DNA of 64,000 bases from Capra hircus (Eukaryota > Chordata > Mammalia > Artiodactyla > Bovidae). A program made the translations under genes and the position numbers. Within the stretch, counting starts at the first letter, position 1, and every line of letters begins with the position of its first letter. Below, in pieces: positions 21,423-34,030 of the stretch. The notes beneath the pieces are model-generated. The model saw only the letters and a program-made list of their open reading frames with translations, did no database searches and was not told the origin of the DNA. The stretch covers positions 75,199,121-75,263,120 of the forward strand of contig NC_030814.1 of the NCBI RefSeq assembly GCF_001704415.2. The letters are read 5' to 3'.

Positions 21423-23441
21423 TAACATCTAAACTAGTAAGAAAAAAGTGAATGAATCTATAAGCAGGAAAACAATGAAAGAGAAAAAGATATATATGTA
21501 TGCATAATTGAAGAACACAAAATAAAATGCTAAACCCCAAATACATCAGTAATTATAGTCAATATAAATGGCCTAAAACTTCCAGTTAAATAACAAAATT
21601 AATAAACTGGATGAAAAAAATAGGTGTGCCTGTGTAAATAATCATAAAATGTTCAATTGACCAGGAAGATATGTTATAAATTTTGCTTATTCTTAACAAT
21701 AGAACCTCAAGATATATGAAATTAAATTGACAGACCTACAAAGAGAAACAGAAAAATCCATAATCATAGAGGGGACTTTAACACATAATTCTCAGTAACT
21801 CATAGGGAAGAGAAGGGAAAAGGATAGAAAAGGAACAAAGATAACAAACATAATTACCTACTACATATATATAGGTAGGATAGGTAGATAGATGTATATA
21901 TATTATATATACAAATACACAAACTTGCAAAATAAACATTATTTGCAATGTAACTAATATATGACAAAAGCAGATGTGAAACAGTTTTTTAAATTGATAA
22001 CTGAAAATATTGCTATAAACCAATATTCAGCAAATTCCAAAGGACTGAAATCACACAGATAGCCAAAATTTTCTTGGAAATTAAGAAAACTATTCATGAG
22101 TAAGTCATAAGTAAAAAATAAAACAGTAAAAAGAAAATAATTTGAATTGAATTTGGGTATGAAATAAAGTTGAAAATTAATGAGCTAAATATTTATCTCA
22201 AGAAGGTAAATCCTTAAAAACTATAACAAAAGATAACAAACAAACAGAAAACAAATTAAAAATAAGGGGGAACAGCAAAGAAAGTTTAGTTAGTTAAAAA
22301 TAATTATAAACAAACATTGAAGGGAGTGATTATAACAAAAGACATAAATAAGCCAATATTGGGAATATAAAAGAGATTTTCATTCTTGATACTACAGATA
22401 CTAAAATGATATGGGATATTTTTAGCTGTATAATAATAAATTTTGAATTTTAAGTAAAATGGAAAATTTTGTTTAAAAAGATAGCTTACCAAAATGAGAG
22501 AGAGAAGGATCAAGAAGGGAAGAAAGATTCTGAATTATCCTATAACCATTAAAGAAATGGAAGCACTAAGGCCCTTCTACAAAGCAACCTTTAGTCTCAT
22601 GTGGCTTTCCTGAACATTTTCCAAAGTTAATAGACAAAAAAAATGTCCTGCCTGTTTACTCATCAGAAAACGAAAAATGAAGGAATAATCTGAGCTCATT
22701 TTACAAGACTATCATAACCTTGAAATCAAAATCCAATAAGGAAAAAAATGAGAAAGCAAAGTACATATCATCTTCACTTATGAACAGAAATATAACAAAT
22801 CTTGAAAACAAAAAATAAATAAAATTCAACAATATAGAAAAATTTTAATATTATATGTCATAACCAAGTGGATGATGTGTCAAAAAGACAAGGTGTTTAA
22901 ATATTAGAAAATCAATGAATAGTTATTTGATTAAATGGAAAATGATGTTATTTCAATAGATGTGATAAAAATGGTAAAATTCAAAATTATAATGAATGTG
23001 CTATTAAAAAGAATAAAAAACCTCTAACCAAACTAAGAATAGAATCAATTCTTTCATCTAAATATAACTAACTGTTTTTTAACTATATATCATACTTAAT
23101 AATGAAATAGTAAAAATATTTCTCTTGCATGCATAAGATGAGGATATTATACTGGAGGTTCTGTCCCGTTTGGTAATGGAAATAAAAGGAATGAAAAGTA
23201 TGTAATTAGATAAAAGGAACAACAGCCTCATTATTTTTGGATGATGTGATTGTATATATAGGATTTTCAAAATATACACACAATTTTTTTATTTAATAGA
23301 AGAGTTTATGGAAATTGCTAGATTCAAAGTAAGTTTATAAAAATTGATTTTTTTTATATATAGGTAATATGAAAGAAATGTAAAGAGATAACATTTATAA
23401 CAGTAAAAAATATATATCTAGCAATAAATACAACAAAACAC

Positions 23442-26400
23442 TCGTCCAAGGTAAGGAGCAGCAGCTGCGCTTTGCTGGGGCAGCCGTGAAGAGATACCCC
23501 ACGTCCAAGGTAAAAGAAACCCAAGTAAGATGGTAGGTGTTGCAAGAAGGCAGACACACTGAAACCATAATCACAGAAAACTAGTCAATCTAATCAAACT
23601 AGGGCCACAGCCTTGTCTAACTCAATGAAACTAAGCCATGCCCTATGGGGCCACCCAAGATGGGCAGGTCATGGTGGAGAGGTCTGACACAATGTGGTCC
23701 ACTGGAGAAGGGAATGGCAAACCACTTCAGTATTCTTGCCTTGAGAACCCCATGAACAGTATGAAAAAGCAAAATGATAGGATACTGAAAGAGGAACTCC
23801 TCAGGTCAGTAGGTGCCCAATATGCTACTAGAGATCAGTGGAGAAATAACTCCAGAAAGAATGAAGGGATGGAGTCAAAGAAAAAACAATACCCAGTTGT
23901 GGGTGTGACTGGTGATAGAAGCAAGATCCCATGCTGTAAAGAGCAGTATTGCATAGGAACCTGGAATGTCAGGTCCATGAATCAAGGCAAATTGGAAGTG
24001 GTCAAACAGGAGATTGGCAAGAGTGAATGTCGACGTTCTAGGAATCTGCGAACTAAAATGGACTGGATAGGTGAATTTAACTCAGATGACCATTTTATCT
24101 ACTACTGCGGGCAGGAATCCCTTAGAAGAAATGGAGTAGCCATCATGGTCAACAAAAGAGTGTGAAATGCAGTACTCGGATGCAGTCTCAAAAACGCCAG
24201 AATGATCTCTGTTCATTTCCAAGGCAAACCATTCAATATCACAGTAATCCAAGTCTATGCCCCAGCCAGTAACTCTGAAGAAGCTGAAGCTGAACGGCTC
24301 TATGAAGACCTACAAGACCTTTTATAACTAACACCCAAAAAAGATGTCCTTTTCATTATAGGGGACTGGAATGCAAAAGTGGGAAGTCAAGAAACACCTG
24401 GAGTAACAGGCAAATTTGGCCTTGGAATGAGGAATGAAGCAGGGCAAAGACTAATAGAGTTTTGCCAAGAAAATCCACTGGTCATAGCAAATACCCTCTT
24501 CCAACAACACAAGAGAAGACTCTACACATGGACATCACCAGATGGTCAACACCAAAATCAGATTCATTATATTCTCTGCAGCCAAAGATGGAGGAGCTCT
24601 GTACAGTCAGCAAAAACAAGACCAGGAGCTGAGTGAAGCTCAGATCTTGAACTCCTTATTACTAAATTCAGACTTAAACTGAAGAAAGTAGGGAAAACCG
24701 CTAGACCATTCAGGTATGACCTAAATCAAATCCCTTATGATTATACAGTTAGAGTGAGAAATAGATTTAAGGGCCTAGATTTGATAGACAGAGTGCCTGA
24801 TGAACTATGGAATGAGGTTCATGACATTGCACAGGAGACAGGGATCAAGACCATCCCCATGGAAAAGAAATGCAAAAAAGCAAAACGGCTGTCTGAGGAG
24901 GCCTTACAAATAGCTGTGAAAAGAAGAGAAGCCAAAAGCAAAGGAGAAAAGGAAAGATATAAACATCTGAATGCAGAGTTCCAAAGAATAGCAAGAAGAG
25001 ATAATGAAGCCTTCCTCAGCAATCAATGCAAAAAAATAGAGAAAAAGAACAGAATGGGAAAGACTAGAGATCTCTTCAAGAAAATTAGAGACACCAAGGG
25101 AACATTTCATGCAAAGATGGGCTCGATAAAGGACAGAAATGGTATGGACCTAACAGAAGCAGACAATATTAAGAGGAGGTGGAAAGAATACACAGAAGAA
25201 CTATACAAAAAAGATCTTCATGACACAGAAAATCACAATGGTGTGATCACTCATCTAGAGCCAGACATCCTGGAATGTGAAGTCAAGTGGGCCTTAGAAA
25301 GCATCAGTATGAACAAAGCTAGTGGAGGTGATGGAATTCCAGTTGAGCTATTTCATATCCTGAAAAATGATGCTGTGAAAGTGCTGCACTCAATGTGCCA
25401 GCAAATTTGGAAAACTCAGCAGTGGCCACAGGACTGGAAAAGGTCAGGTTTCATTCCAATCTCAAAGAAAGGCAATGCCAAAGAATGCTCAAACTACCGC
25501 ACAATTGCACTCATCTCACATGCTAGTGAAGTAATGCTCAAAATTCTCCAAGCTAGGCTTCAGCAATACGTGAACCGTGAACTTCCAGATGTTCAAGCTG
25601 GTTTTAGAAAAGGAAGAGGAACCAGAGATCAAATTGCCAACATCTGCTGGATCATGGAAAAAGCAAGAGAGTTCCAGAAAAACATCTATTTCTGCTTTAT
25701 TGACTGCCAAAGCCTTTGACTGTGTGGATCACAATTAACTGTGGAAAATTCTGAAAGAGATGGAAATACCAGACCACCTGACCTGCCTCTTGAGAAACCT
25801 ATGTGCAGGTCAGGAAGCAACAGTTAGAACTGGACATGGAACAACAGACTTGTTCCAAATATGAAAAGGAGTACATCAAGGCTGTATATTGTCACCCTGC
25901 TTATTTACCTTCTCTGCAGAGCACATCGTGAGAAACACTGGTCTGGAAGAAGCACAACTGGAATCAAGATTGCTGGGAGAAATATCAGTAACCTCAGATA
26001 TGCAGATGACACCACACTTATGGCAGAAAGTGAAGAGGAACTAAAAAGCCTCTTGATGAAAGTGAAAGAAGAGAGTGAAAAAATTGGCTTAAAGCTCAAC
26101 ATTCAGAAAACGAAGATCATGGCCTCTGGTCCCATCACTTCAAGGGAAGTAGATGGGGAAACAGTGGAAACAGTGTCAGACTTTATTTTTTTGGGCTCCA
26201 AAATCACTGCAGAGGGTGATTGCAGCCATGAAATTAAAAGACACTTACTCCTTGGAAGAAAAGTTATGACCAACCTAGATAGCATGTTGAAAAGTAGAGA
26301 CATTACTTTGCCAACAAAGGTCCGTCTAGTCAAGGCTGGTTTTCCAGTGGTCATGTATGGATATGAGAGTTGGACTGTGAAGAAAGCTGAGCGCCAAAGA

Positions 26401-26786
26401 ATTGATGCTTTTGAACTGTGGTGTTGGAGAAGACTCTTGAGAGTCCCTTGAACTGCAAGGAGATCCAACCAGTCCATTCTGAAGGAGATCAGCCCTGGGA
26501 TTTCTTTGGAGGGAATGATGCTAAAGCTGAAACTCCAGTACTTTGGCCACCTCATGCGAAGAGTTGACTCACTGGAAAAGACTCTGACTCTGGGAGGGAT
26601 TGGGGGCAGGAGGAGAAAGGGACGACAGAGGATGAGATGGCTGGATGGCATCACTGACTTGGTGGACTTGAGTCTGAGTGAACTCTGGGAGTTGGTGATG
26701 GACAGGGAGGCCTGGCACCCTGTGATTCATGGGGTCACAAAGAATCGGACACAACTGAGCGACTAAACTGAACTGAATTGAACTGA
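23442..26786 (+). mobile_element. BovB LINE, apparently full-length, 12-bp TSD
   Basis: About 3.34 kb from a 5' leader (TCCAAGGTAAGGAGCAGCAGC, repeated as ACGTCCAAGGTAAAAGAAACCC) to the GAACTGAATTGAACTGA terminus. The exact direct repeat ACAACAAAACAC at 23430-23441 and 26787-26798 is the target duplication. The flanks join into continuous L1 ORF2 sequence when the element is removed. Full-length BovB is about 3.2-3.3 kb, so little or no 5' truncation is apparent. The single ORF is broken (separate entry). Confidence 0.95.
23761..26766 (+). pseudogene. BovB ORF: APE-type endonuclease plus reverse transcriptase, inactivated
   Basis: The protein would nick target DNA and reverse-transcribe BovB RNA at the nick. 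About 1000 codons lie mostly in one frame. N-terminal endonuclease: GTWNVRS is present (about 23959-23979). The segment that should carry the catalytic Glu (SELKW-like) is out of frame at about 24012-24070 because of offsetting indels. GDWNAKVG is intact (24361-24384). IHYIL replaces IDYIL. The final SDH motif reads SDL (about 24643-24651). In-frame stops are TGA 24163, TAA 24325, TGA 24634, TGA at about 25862 and TGA at about 26449. RT: a 2-nt loss near 25708, just before AKAFDC, and a 1-nt loss near 25962 restore the frame before YADD (25999-26010). The C-terminal CCHH-like and basic region is still readable. Non-functional. Confidence 0.92.
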
Positions 26787-27369
26787 ACAACAAAACACAT
26801 ACAAAACCTCTGCAAGGAAACTTATAAAAGCTTAGTGAGAAACATTAAAGATGGTCTTAATAAATTATGAGAGGTACCATATTTATGGATTGAAAGACTC
26901 ACTATTTTAAAGATTTCCATCCCTTTTAAACCAATTTATAGCTTGGATTTACTCCTAAGCAAATCTCAGTCGATTTTTATTGTGATTGTCATATTACTGA
27001 TCTTAACGAGTTAAGTTTTAAAATGTATAAAAAAGTGCAATGTCTTCAAGACATCATTGAAGAAGAAGAACAAATGGAAATCTCTTGATACCAAATACCT
27101 AGATTTATTTTAAAGCCAAATCATTTAAGACAATATGGCATTAGCACAAGAATAGACATACAGAGAAGTAGAACAGAAACAGACTCACACATACACGGAC
27201 TTCATGCACAACAGAGGAAGTGCCGCACACCAGTAGGAAAGAATAGACTTTCCAATAAAATTCGGATTCCTTATCATGGTCTACAGTTTATGTCCAGCTA
27301 CTCCTTTAAAGCAATTTCTACAGTTACCCATGCTTTTCACTCTCTACCTGCTGTGCCATTCTCCTCACA

Positions 27370-27582
27370 ATTGCCCAAATGGTGGCTCAGCCTGTAAACA
27401 AACTTCCTGAGATGTGGGAGACCAGAGTTCAATCCGTGGGTCAGGAAGATCCCCTGGAGAAGGAAATGGCAACACACTCCAGTATTCTTGCCTGGAGAAT
27501 CCCATGGACAGAGGAGCCTGGCAGGCTACAGTCCATGGTGGGCCGCAAAGAGTCAGACACAACTGAGCGGCTAACAGTTTTG
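27370..27582 (+). mobile_element. Bov-tA SINE
   Basis: It has the tRNA-like head GGTGGCTCAGCCTGTAAAC, ATGTGGGAGACCAGAGTTC, and a BovA body with CAGAGGAGCCTGGCAGGC and CAAAGAGTCAGACACAACTGAGC. The tail is TAACAGTTTTGCTTTC-like. Substitutions are moderate. Confidence 0.9.
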
Positions 27583-30500
27583 CTTTCAGCAGACATATGC
27601 CTACCTCAAAGCCACAGACCAGTTAGTCCTTCCGCATGGCATGCTTTGCCCCGAGATTCACTGCATTTATATTTTGTTAAAATATCATCTTTTTGGAGTG
27701 GTTTTCCTTGACCTGCCTTTCAAAAATAGGTATCTCCAATATATTTTCTCTCATTAACTTGCTTCATTTTTCTATGTCATCTACACTCTCTAGAGAGATG
27801 AAGGACTTTTTTTTTTAACCCCTCTGTGTCCCTAGCTCCTGCTTAATTACTGAGACACAGTGTTTTCGCATAAATACATGCTGGATATATGAATAAAATA
27901 TATTTTGAAAGTTCTCCCTTACTGATATTCAAAGAAAACACTTCAAAGAAGATACCATATTTCTTCTCTTAAGTAACAAAGACTTTGAAATTTAAATATT
28001 CAACATCATTAAGGAAGGAAAGAGATAGATCCTCTTGTAAACAATGTAGGAAGACTCCTGGTATGAAAAATGTCAGATAAATTAAGAGGCTTTACAATAA
28101 ATTTCTGTCTTAATATTCTATATTAGCGATTAGAACCAAAAAAATAATTTTAAGATGTAGTTGTTACATGAACAATGTATTTTTCATAGCATTAATGATA
28201 AAAACATATAATAAATTAAAAATAATATAAACATCAACAAACAAGATAATAGCTAAGTAAATTTTATATAGTCAAAGAATGCAATATAATGCAACTCTCC
28301 AAATGATGTATACTAATAATTTAAGTGTTGTGAAAAAACATAGGATAATAACAAGTGAAAAGGATGGATTTTAAAGTTGTTTGCATAGTAGAATATCAAG
28401 TAAAGAACAAAGGTATGCATAGAAAAACAGAGGAAATAAATATATTAAAATATTAACAGTAATTATATATGCTATGAGTGATCTAATTTCAATATACTTT
28501 TCTGTTTTCCTGGGGGGGTAGTTTAATAAAGTCCTTCATCAGAGCCTTTTATTCAGTATTACATCTTCTGTTTTTCACCAGTATTTTTTTCACAAATTGG
28601 TCAAGCTCATGTCAGTTGCCTTATTAGTGCTCAATGCTCTGTATTAGTGGTATTATGCCAGTCACATTTCCTTGTCAGACCACCTGACACTCTTTAAGCA
28701 ATTCATTTTGACAAGAAATTCTTCCGATCCTATTTTGCCTTGACATGCTTCAACCTGGATATCTTTCCTTACTATCTTACAGCTGTACACACTTTCTTCT
28801 CTAAAGCAATTGTGATTACAAAGATATGCCTCTGACTGCATTTCCACTGTCAAGTATGATTGCATCCCTCCTTCCCTATCACCTGCTCCTATCTACCTCC
28901 TCCATCACCTGCCTGCTGGCCCTGCTGGCAGCTTGTCCAGCATCTCCTGGTGTTGCAGCTTCTCTTTATGAGGGGCTGCCTTCACTCTTCTCAGAGGACA
29001 CATCTTATTTCCTCAGCTTATACTCAGGGTAGCAGAGGAGACCAGGGATGGGTATAGACTCAGGGCATCCAGACAGTGGACTGTTTCACAGCCAGGACTT
29101 CAGGAGAACCCAAAACTAAGCATATGTATATTTGCTCTAACAACTCTGGAGTCTACTTCCATAGCCTCACAGGAGCCTGTGAACTCTGAAAATTCCAGAA
29201 ACTCTTTTACATCACATTGACTTTCTACTAACTTTATTGGTCTACAGAGGAATCCAGAGGCAAAAGTTATACCCATCCTCCAAGTCAGTGTTAGAAAGGA
29301 GAGAGACCCCACAGTCGGACTCACCACCTAGAGGCAATGGAATTTTGGTAAAGCAAGGAAGAGTCTATTTTCTATTTCACAGGATAAGGTGGTGGTGTTT
29401 TCCCAGTGCATGACATTATATACACACAGAGCTTCTTTTTGCAAAACTCCATGATGTGCTTCATCTGTGTACCTGATATGAGTCAGTTTGGAAGCCTGGC
29501 TGAAGCAGTACAATATGGCAATTTTGCATTTCTTATGCCATCTTCCAGATTTCTTTTGCTTTGCCCATCCATTTATTTTCTTCTTGAGTAACTGAGGGAA
29601 CAGCAAACTCTTCAACAACCTGTGCTAAGGAAGCACAAGTTATGTCTCTCCCACTTTTACCAATGTGTTGTCCTGTCACGAACCCTTCAAGGAAGATCTC
29701 TGCTTGCTACTAAGATCTATACTTAATAGAAAGCAAGATATGGAATAATTTCTCTATGGTTATATATCAGTGTGTTTGCTTTTTCAATAACTAATAATTA
29801 TGGAATGTACTACATTAGACATTTTAACCTTGTCTTAACCTAACGATGCCACATTCCACTGCCAAATGTATCTCAAGATCATCTATCCAGAGTAGAGATT
29901 AATATGGCCACAATCAGGAGTACTGTGTATTCAAAGACAAGTTTTGGCCAATACAACTATACAAGCAAACTATAAATATTTTCCAAGTTGAAAATATTCT
30001 TATCACTCCTTCCTTCACCAGTACTCCAGTGGCTAAGACACTGAGCAGAGTAAGTCAAGTATGTCTGGAAGATAAACTATTAATCATATTTTCAAACCAT
30101 ATTCAAAATTATAATCGATGATGGCCTTTTTTTCCTGTTTTAAACAGGCCAATTTACTTTAATTCATGTGGTAATTCTCAAAGCATAGATTGTTTGGATA
30201 TGGTTTCAAATACAGAAACTTGCCCAAGTAAACTTTAAGATTTCATCTCTTGATCCCTTTAACATTCCTGTCCCTATTGAGAAGGGAAATAGGTCTATCA
30301 AAAGAGTTTTCTTATCTATAAATCAATAATAATGATTAGCAAACTCACTCACTCATGTCACATTACCAAATTTATTTCTAAACACATTTCAACATATTCT
30401 CATACAGTCTTTAGTGCTTGTCAGTAGGTGATAACATATCCGGCTTTCACAAATTCATGAAAATTACACAGTTGTTAAATTTTAGAGTAAGAGTTTAACA

Positions 30501-30980
30501 CTAAGTGAGAAAAATTTTTTTAGAGTAAGGGATAAGGATTTTATGTGTTAAAAATGACCTTTCACTTCATAATAATGTTAAGATTAGGGCTTTGTAGTCA
30601 CACTTTGTAGGTCAGGCTTGAGGAGTGAGAGAAAACCAAAGGATCAAGGGCAATGACATCATTTCTGCACAGTCTGAAGGACCCAAAGACCAAGACTAAG
30701 AGTCCAAATATAAACCTAATGAGAACCTAATGAGAAAAAAGTAGGAGCATAGAGGAGATGAGAAGGCGGCGATACAAGTACCCAAGGCCCTACTTTCAAT
30801 CCCCTCAGCAGCCTGCTAGGATACTAAAGACCAGTAAGAAGCTACACAAGAATACCTGCCCCTTTGGAAATGCTCCACGTTTGCAGCGCTAATGGGAGAG
30901 CTGGGATCTGAGATGAAGAAACAAGGTCCTCTGATGGACTGGAGCTTTTCCCCAAGGCCCAGTAGGAGGCCCAAGAAAAA
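27583..30980. other. unassigned intergenic sequence
   Basis: About 3.4 kb without a supportable gene. A minus-strand frame at 28662-28865 and plus-strand frames around 28826-29057 look protein-like in composition, but I recognise no domain, splice context or family. The region 29090-29720 is less AT-rich than its surroundings and might hold a diverged LTR or old repeat that I cannot name. Confidence 0.45.
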
Positions 30981-31486
30981 CAAGATACATGCACCCCAGT
31001 GTTCACTGCAGCACCATTTACAATAGCCAAGACAGGGCGACAACTTAAATGCCCATTGATAAAGGGACAGATAAAGAAGATGTGGTGTATGCATGCAGTG
31101 GAATATTACTCAGTCATAAAAAGTAACAAAATAATGCTATTTGCCGCAAAATGCATGGGCCTAGAGATGATCAGAGGTGAATAAGTACAGTAAGTCAGAG
31201 AAACACAAATATCCTATAACATTACTTAGATGTGGAATCTAAAACAATGATATGAATGAACTTAAATACAAAACAGAAAGAGACCCACAGATACAGCAAA
31301 CAAAGTTATGGTTACCAAAGGAGAAAGGCGGGAGACGGAGGGATAAATTTGGAGTTTGGGATTAGTATATACATATTTATATATATTTACACTATTATAT
31401 ATGGTAGATAAACAAAGTCCTACTGTATAGTACAGAGAATTCTACTAAATATTGTATAATAACCTATAAGGAAAAGAATCAGAAAA

Positions 31487-31518
31487 AGTGTGTATGTGTG
31501 TGTGTATATATATATATA
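31487..31518. repeat. (TG)n(TA)n microsatellite
   Basis: GTGTGTATGTGTGTGTGTAT followed by TATATATATATA, located in the L1 3' UTR just before a SINE fragment. Confidence 0.9.
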
Positions 31519-31616
31519 TGCCATTCCCGTCTTCAGGGGATCTTTCTGACCATGGATTGAACCTTGGTTCCTGTATTGCAAGCAGATTTTTTCCCATCTG
31601 AGCCACCAGGAAAGCC
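31519..31616 (-). mobile_element. Bov-tA fragment (tRNA-like head only)
   Basis: The reversed head and first part of the body (GCCATTCCCGTCTTCAGGGG ... GAGCCACCAGGAAAGCC). The 3' portion of the BovA body is missing, which is unusual because truncation by retrotransposition normally removes the 5' end. Loss may be by deletion next to the microsatellite. Confidence 0.85.
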
Positions 31617-31730
31617 ATAGATAGATAGACAGACATCCAAATCATTTTGCTAGATACCTGAAACTAACACAATATTTTAAATCACATTTACATGATCATT
31701 GTTGTTTGATAAAAATAAATAAATAAAAGT

Positions 31731-33810
31731 AAAATGAAGGCATTTCTGTGCAGCCAACTCACACTGCACTCACCTCCCTACATTTTCTGTAGGAGATGAC
31801 TGCCCTCCAGGCTAAGATTTCTCTCATAGCCTGCTGCATTTTCTCTCTAGAAGGTAAAAGTGACATTTTCAACAACTTTTCCCATTTAAAAAAAAAAATC
31901 ATTACTCTTTTATGGAATTGCATTGTTTCCCTGTGAGGCAAAGTCACTTCTAAACCAAACTGGACAAACCACAGTTGACTTAAACATATGCTTTTCAAGC
32001 AATTTTATTCCATTATCTAAGAATTTAGCACTGTTCTGCAGTCCTAAGTGGCATCAGAGTACAGTTTTACTGTAGAACTGTCAAAATATAATACAGTCTA
32101 CAATAAAAGCTAATAGGTAAATAAAGTAACAAAACCAACTTCCTTTTCAAAGGGCCACTGCAACAATATTTTAACATGCACTTTTGATGCAAGATACTAA
32201 TATCTTTCTAAATACATTTATTTACAGTTTATATGTCTTGTTTCTAGGCCAGGACATTATTTGGGATTTGGTTGTGTTTTTTGTTAACAGCATCATCAAA
32301 CTAATAAATAAAAGGAGAAATCTAGCCAGTTTGGAAGGGGCTGAAATAGAATTATATGCACAACAAATCTTAGTGATTTTTCAGGAATATACTAAAGTAT
32401 TTTCAAACAACTGCAGATTACTGCAAGTAGACTATTATCAATTTCTCTGTAATATGGGAGTGACTTTCAAGATGGAGATTTTTCTCTTTTTTTGTTGTTG
32501 TTGTCTACTGTAAATATATATCTTTTTATTTTACTCCCTGTTTCTTGATCCAGCTTCTGAAACAGTATAATCAACTATTTATTTTTCCTTGGGTTGTTTT
32601 TTGTTTGTAAATCTTTCACCTCAGTGTATTTCTTGAGATGATTGTATGTGTGTCTTGCTTTGTTCAAGGCACACAGCTGAATTCATTTTATACATGAAGC
32701 AAACAAACAAAACATGGCATGGAGTCTACTTACTTTTAAAAGGTGACATTCCATTTTGGTTCAATAAAATAAAAATAATTATTTTTTTAAAGAATAGTTT
32801 CTCTCTGTGTGTTAGGTTTGAGACCTGAATACAAATAATAAAAAAAGAAAATAATAGCAATGAAAATATGAACTTCTAGAATACTTTATAATGTTGATGG
32901 AAGCCTTGTTGTTTTTTCCCCATATATACCCACATAAGAAAATCATTGAACTCATAGGGTTTCTCTTATAAGCCATCAGTGGGAATTATATGACCTCTAT
33001 GTAGTTAAAGGGGTACCTATTGAGATCCAGATCAACTTGCTGTCCTCATATTTGTTCCACTGCAAAGATACTCTTAAAAATTTCTGAGTTGACAGCTATT
33101 GCTTAGACAATTTTTTAATCATTTTGATAGTCACAGTTTCTGTCATTAGTAGGGCAAACTGACAAATTATCCATGACATATTTACACTAGCAATGGCATC
33201 CCCTGGAAGCCAAGATGCTGGAAAACATACATGAGTAGCAATGTGTATAGAAAGTGCTAGCTCACCATCTGTTTGTTTGGGTTGAGAGCTGGAGAGAGCT
33301 CTTTTGTTTGAACAAGGCAGGGTTGATATTGTGACTGTTTCAACGAAATTCATGAAATGAAACTTCCAGTTGCTTGTCAAGTGAACATTTTCACCATGGA
33401 AGGCTATGTTGCGTCCCAACAAGAGGCAAGAGAATCCTGTTAATATGGCAGTTCTTATCCTTCCTGCAGAAGAGTAAGCCTAAGTCACCAGTACAATTAT
33501 GTGTACTTTCCCAAATGTCCACAGCCTGAAAGCTATGAATGTCTCTAAAAATATCAACTATGCATACGAACCACATAATCTTTGTATTCTATATTTATTC
33601 TCTCCTTAAAGTCATTTCTCAACAGTAATAACTTTACTAATATTCAGATTAGTTTTCATCAGAAGAATATGGAATACTGCAAGTAGACTACTGAATTGCT
33701 TAATGCACAGGCCTTTAGCTACTCCAGTATGAAGTCTGGTATGTCACATCAGAATAATGTGGAAAATATTGCCCATTTATAGTGGAAGTATATACAGTGT
33801 TATTAATATA
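31731..33810. other. unassigned intergenic sequence
   Basis: About 2.1 kb with no gene or clear repeat. The stretch 33100-33580 is less AT-rich and has long stop-free minus-strand frames (33096-33422, 33391-33576), but no domain is recognisable. Confidence 0.45.
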
Positions 33811-33814
33811 AACA

Positions 33815-34030
33815 TGTGTCAGAATTTCTGGGTTTGAATATCAGCTATGACACTATTTGTGTGTTCCTGGGCAAATAACCTCTGTGCTATAGTTTTATAA
33901 TCTGTAGGATGATTATATTAATAAAGCCATTAACTGTGCTGTTTTGAGGATTAAATGAAGACACATATATAAAGGACTTGCAACAATTTACTGGCATCTT
34001 ATAAGTAATACATACGCTAGATATTATTAT
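33815..34030 (+). mobile_element. MIR SINE
   Basis: The MIR core is readable in order: TTTCTGGGTTTGAATATCAGC, TGTGTTCCTGGGCAAATAACCTCTG, ATAATCTGTAGGATGATTATATTAATA, TTTTGAGGATTAAATGAAGACAC and the 3' end leading to TAGATATTATT. A BovB fragment then begins directly at its 3' end. Confidence 0.8.

Larger units (their letters stand above)
21226..27265 (+). mobile_element. ancient L1 ORF2 region, interrupted by BovA and BovB
   Basis: L1 ORF2 words occur in order on the plus strand: AGAAATAGGTGTGCC-type and CCAGGAAGATATGTTATAAATTTTGC (endonuclease region, about 21600-21690), GACAGACCTACAAAGAGAAACAG and GGGGACTTTAACAC (21730-21783), AATGAGCTAAATATTTATCTCAAGAAGG, and near 23240 a diverged FADD-region block. 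After the BovB it resumes with ACAAAACCTCTGCAAGG and ATTTATGGATTGAAAGACTCA (26880s) through to AGGAAAGAATAGACTTTCC (about 27250). Frames are destroyed. A BovA lies at 21304-21422 and the BovB at 23442-26786. Confidence 0.75.
30985..31730 (+). mobile_element. L1 3' end (ORF2 end and 3' UTR), split by a SINE fragment
   Basis: L1 3' words in order: CAGTGTTCACTGCAGCACCATTTACAATAGCC, GTGGAATATTACTCAGTCATAAAAAG, GTTATGGTTACCAAAGGAG, CCTACTGTATAGTACAGAGAATTC, then after the microsatellite and SINE fragment, TAGATACCTGAAACTAACACAAT and an AATAAATAAATAAAAG tail. It is the same 3' UTR type as the copies at 9990 and 39447. Confidence 0.85.

Noticed and set aside
24754..25719. 321-codon frame as a cellular gene
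   Set aside because: The sequence is the BovB linker and RT fingers in the native frame. It is flanked by in-frame stops and lies within a retrotransposon bounded by a target duplication.
25861..26451. Long open frame that could be called a reverse-transcriptase gene
   Set aside because: It is the RT and C-terminal part of a broken BovB copy. The first 35 codons are read out of the BovB frame because of a 2-nt and a 1-nt deletion, and it has upstream and downstream stops.
28662..28865. Minus-strand frame with Cys/Lys/Glu-rich, exon-like composition
   Set aside because: I recognise no family and no splice sites or flanking exon remnants. It could be part of an old processed pseudogene, but nothing in the sequence proves it.
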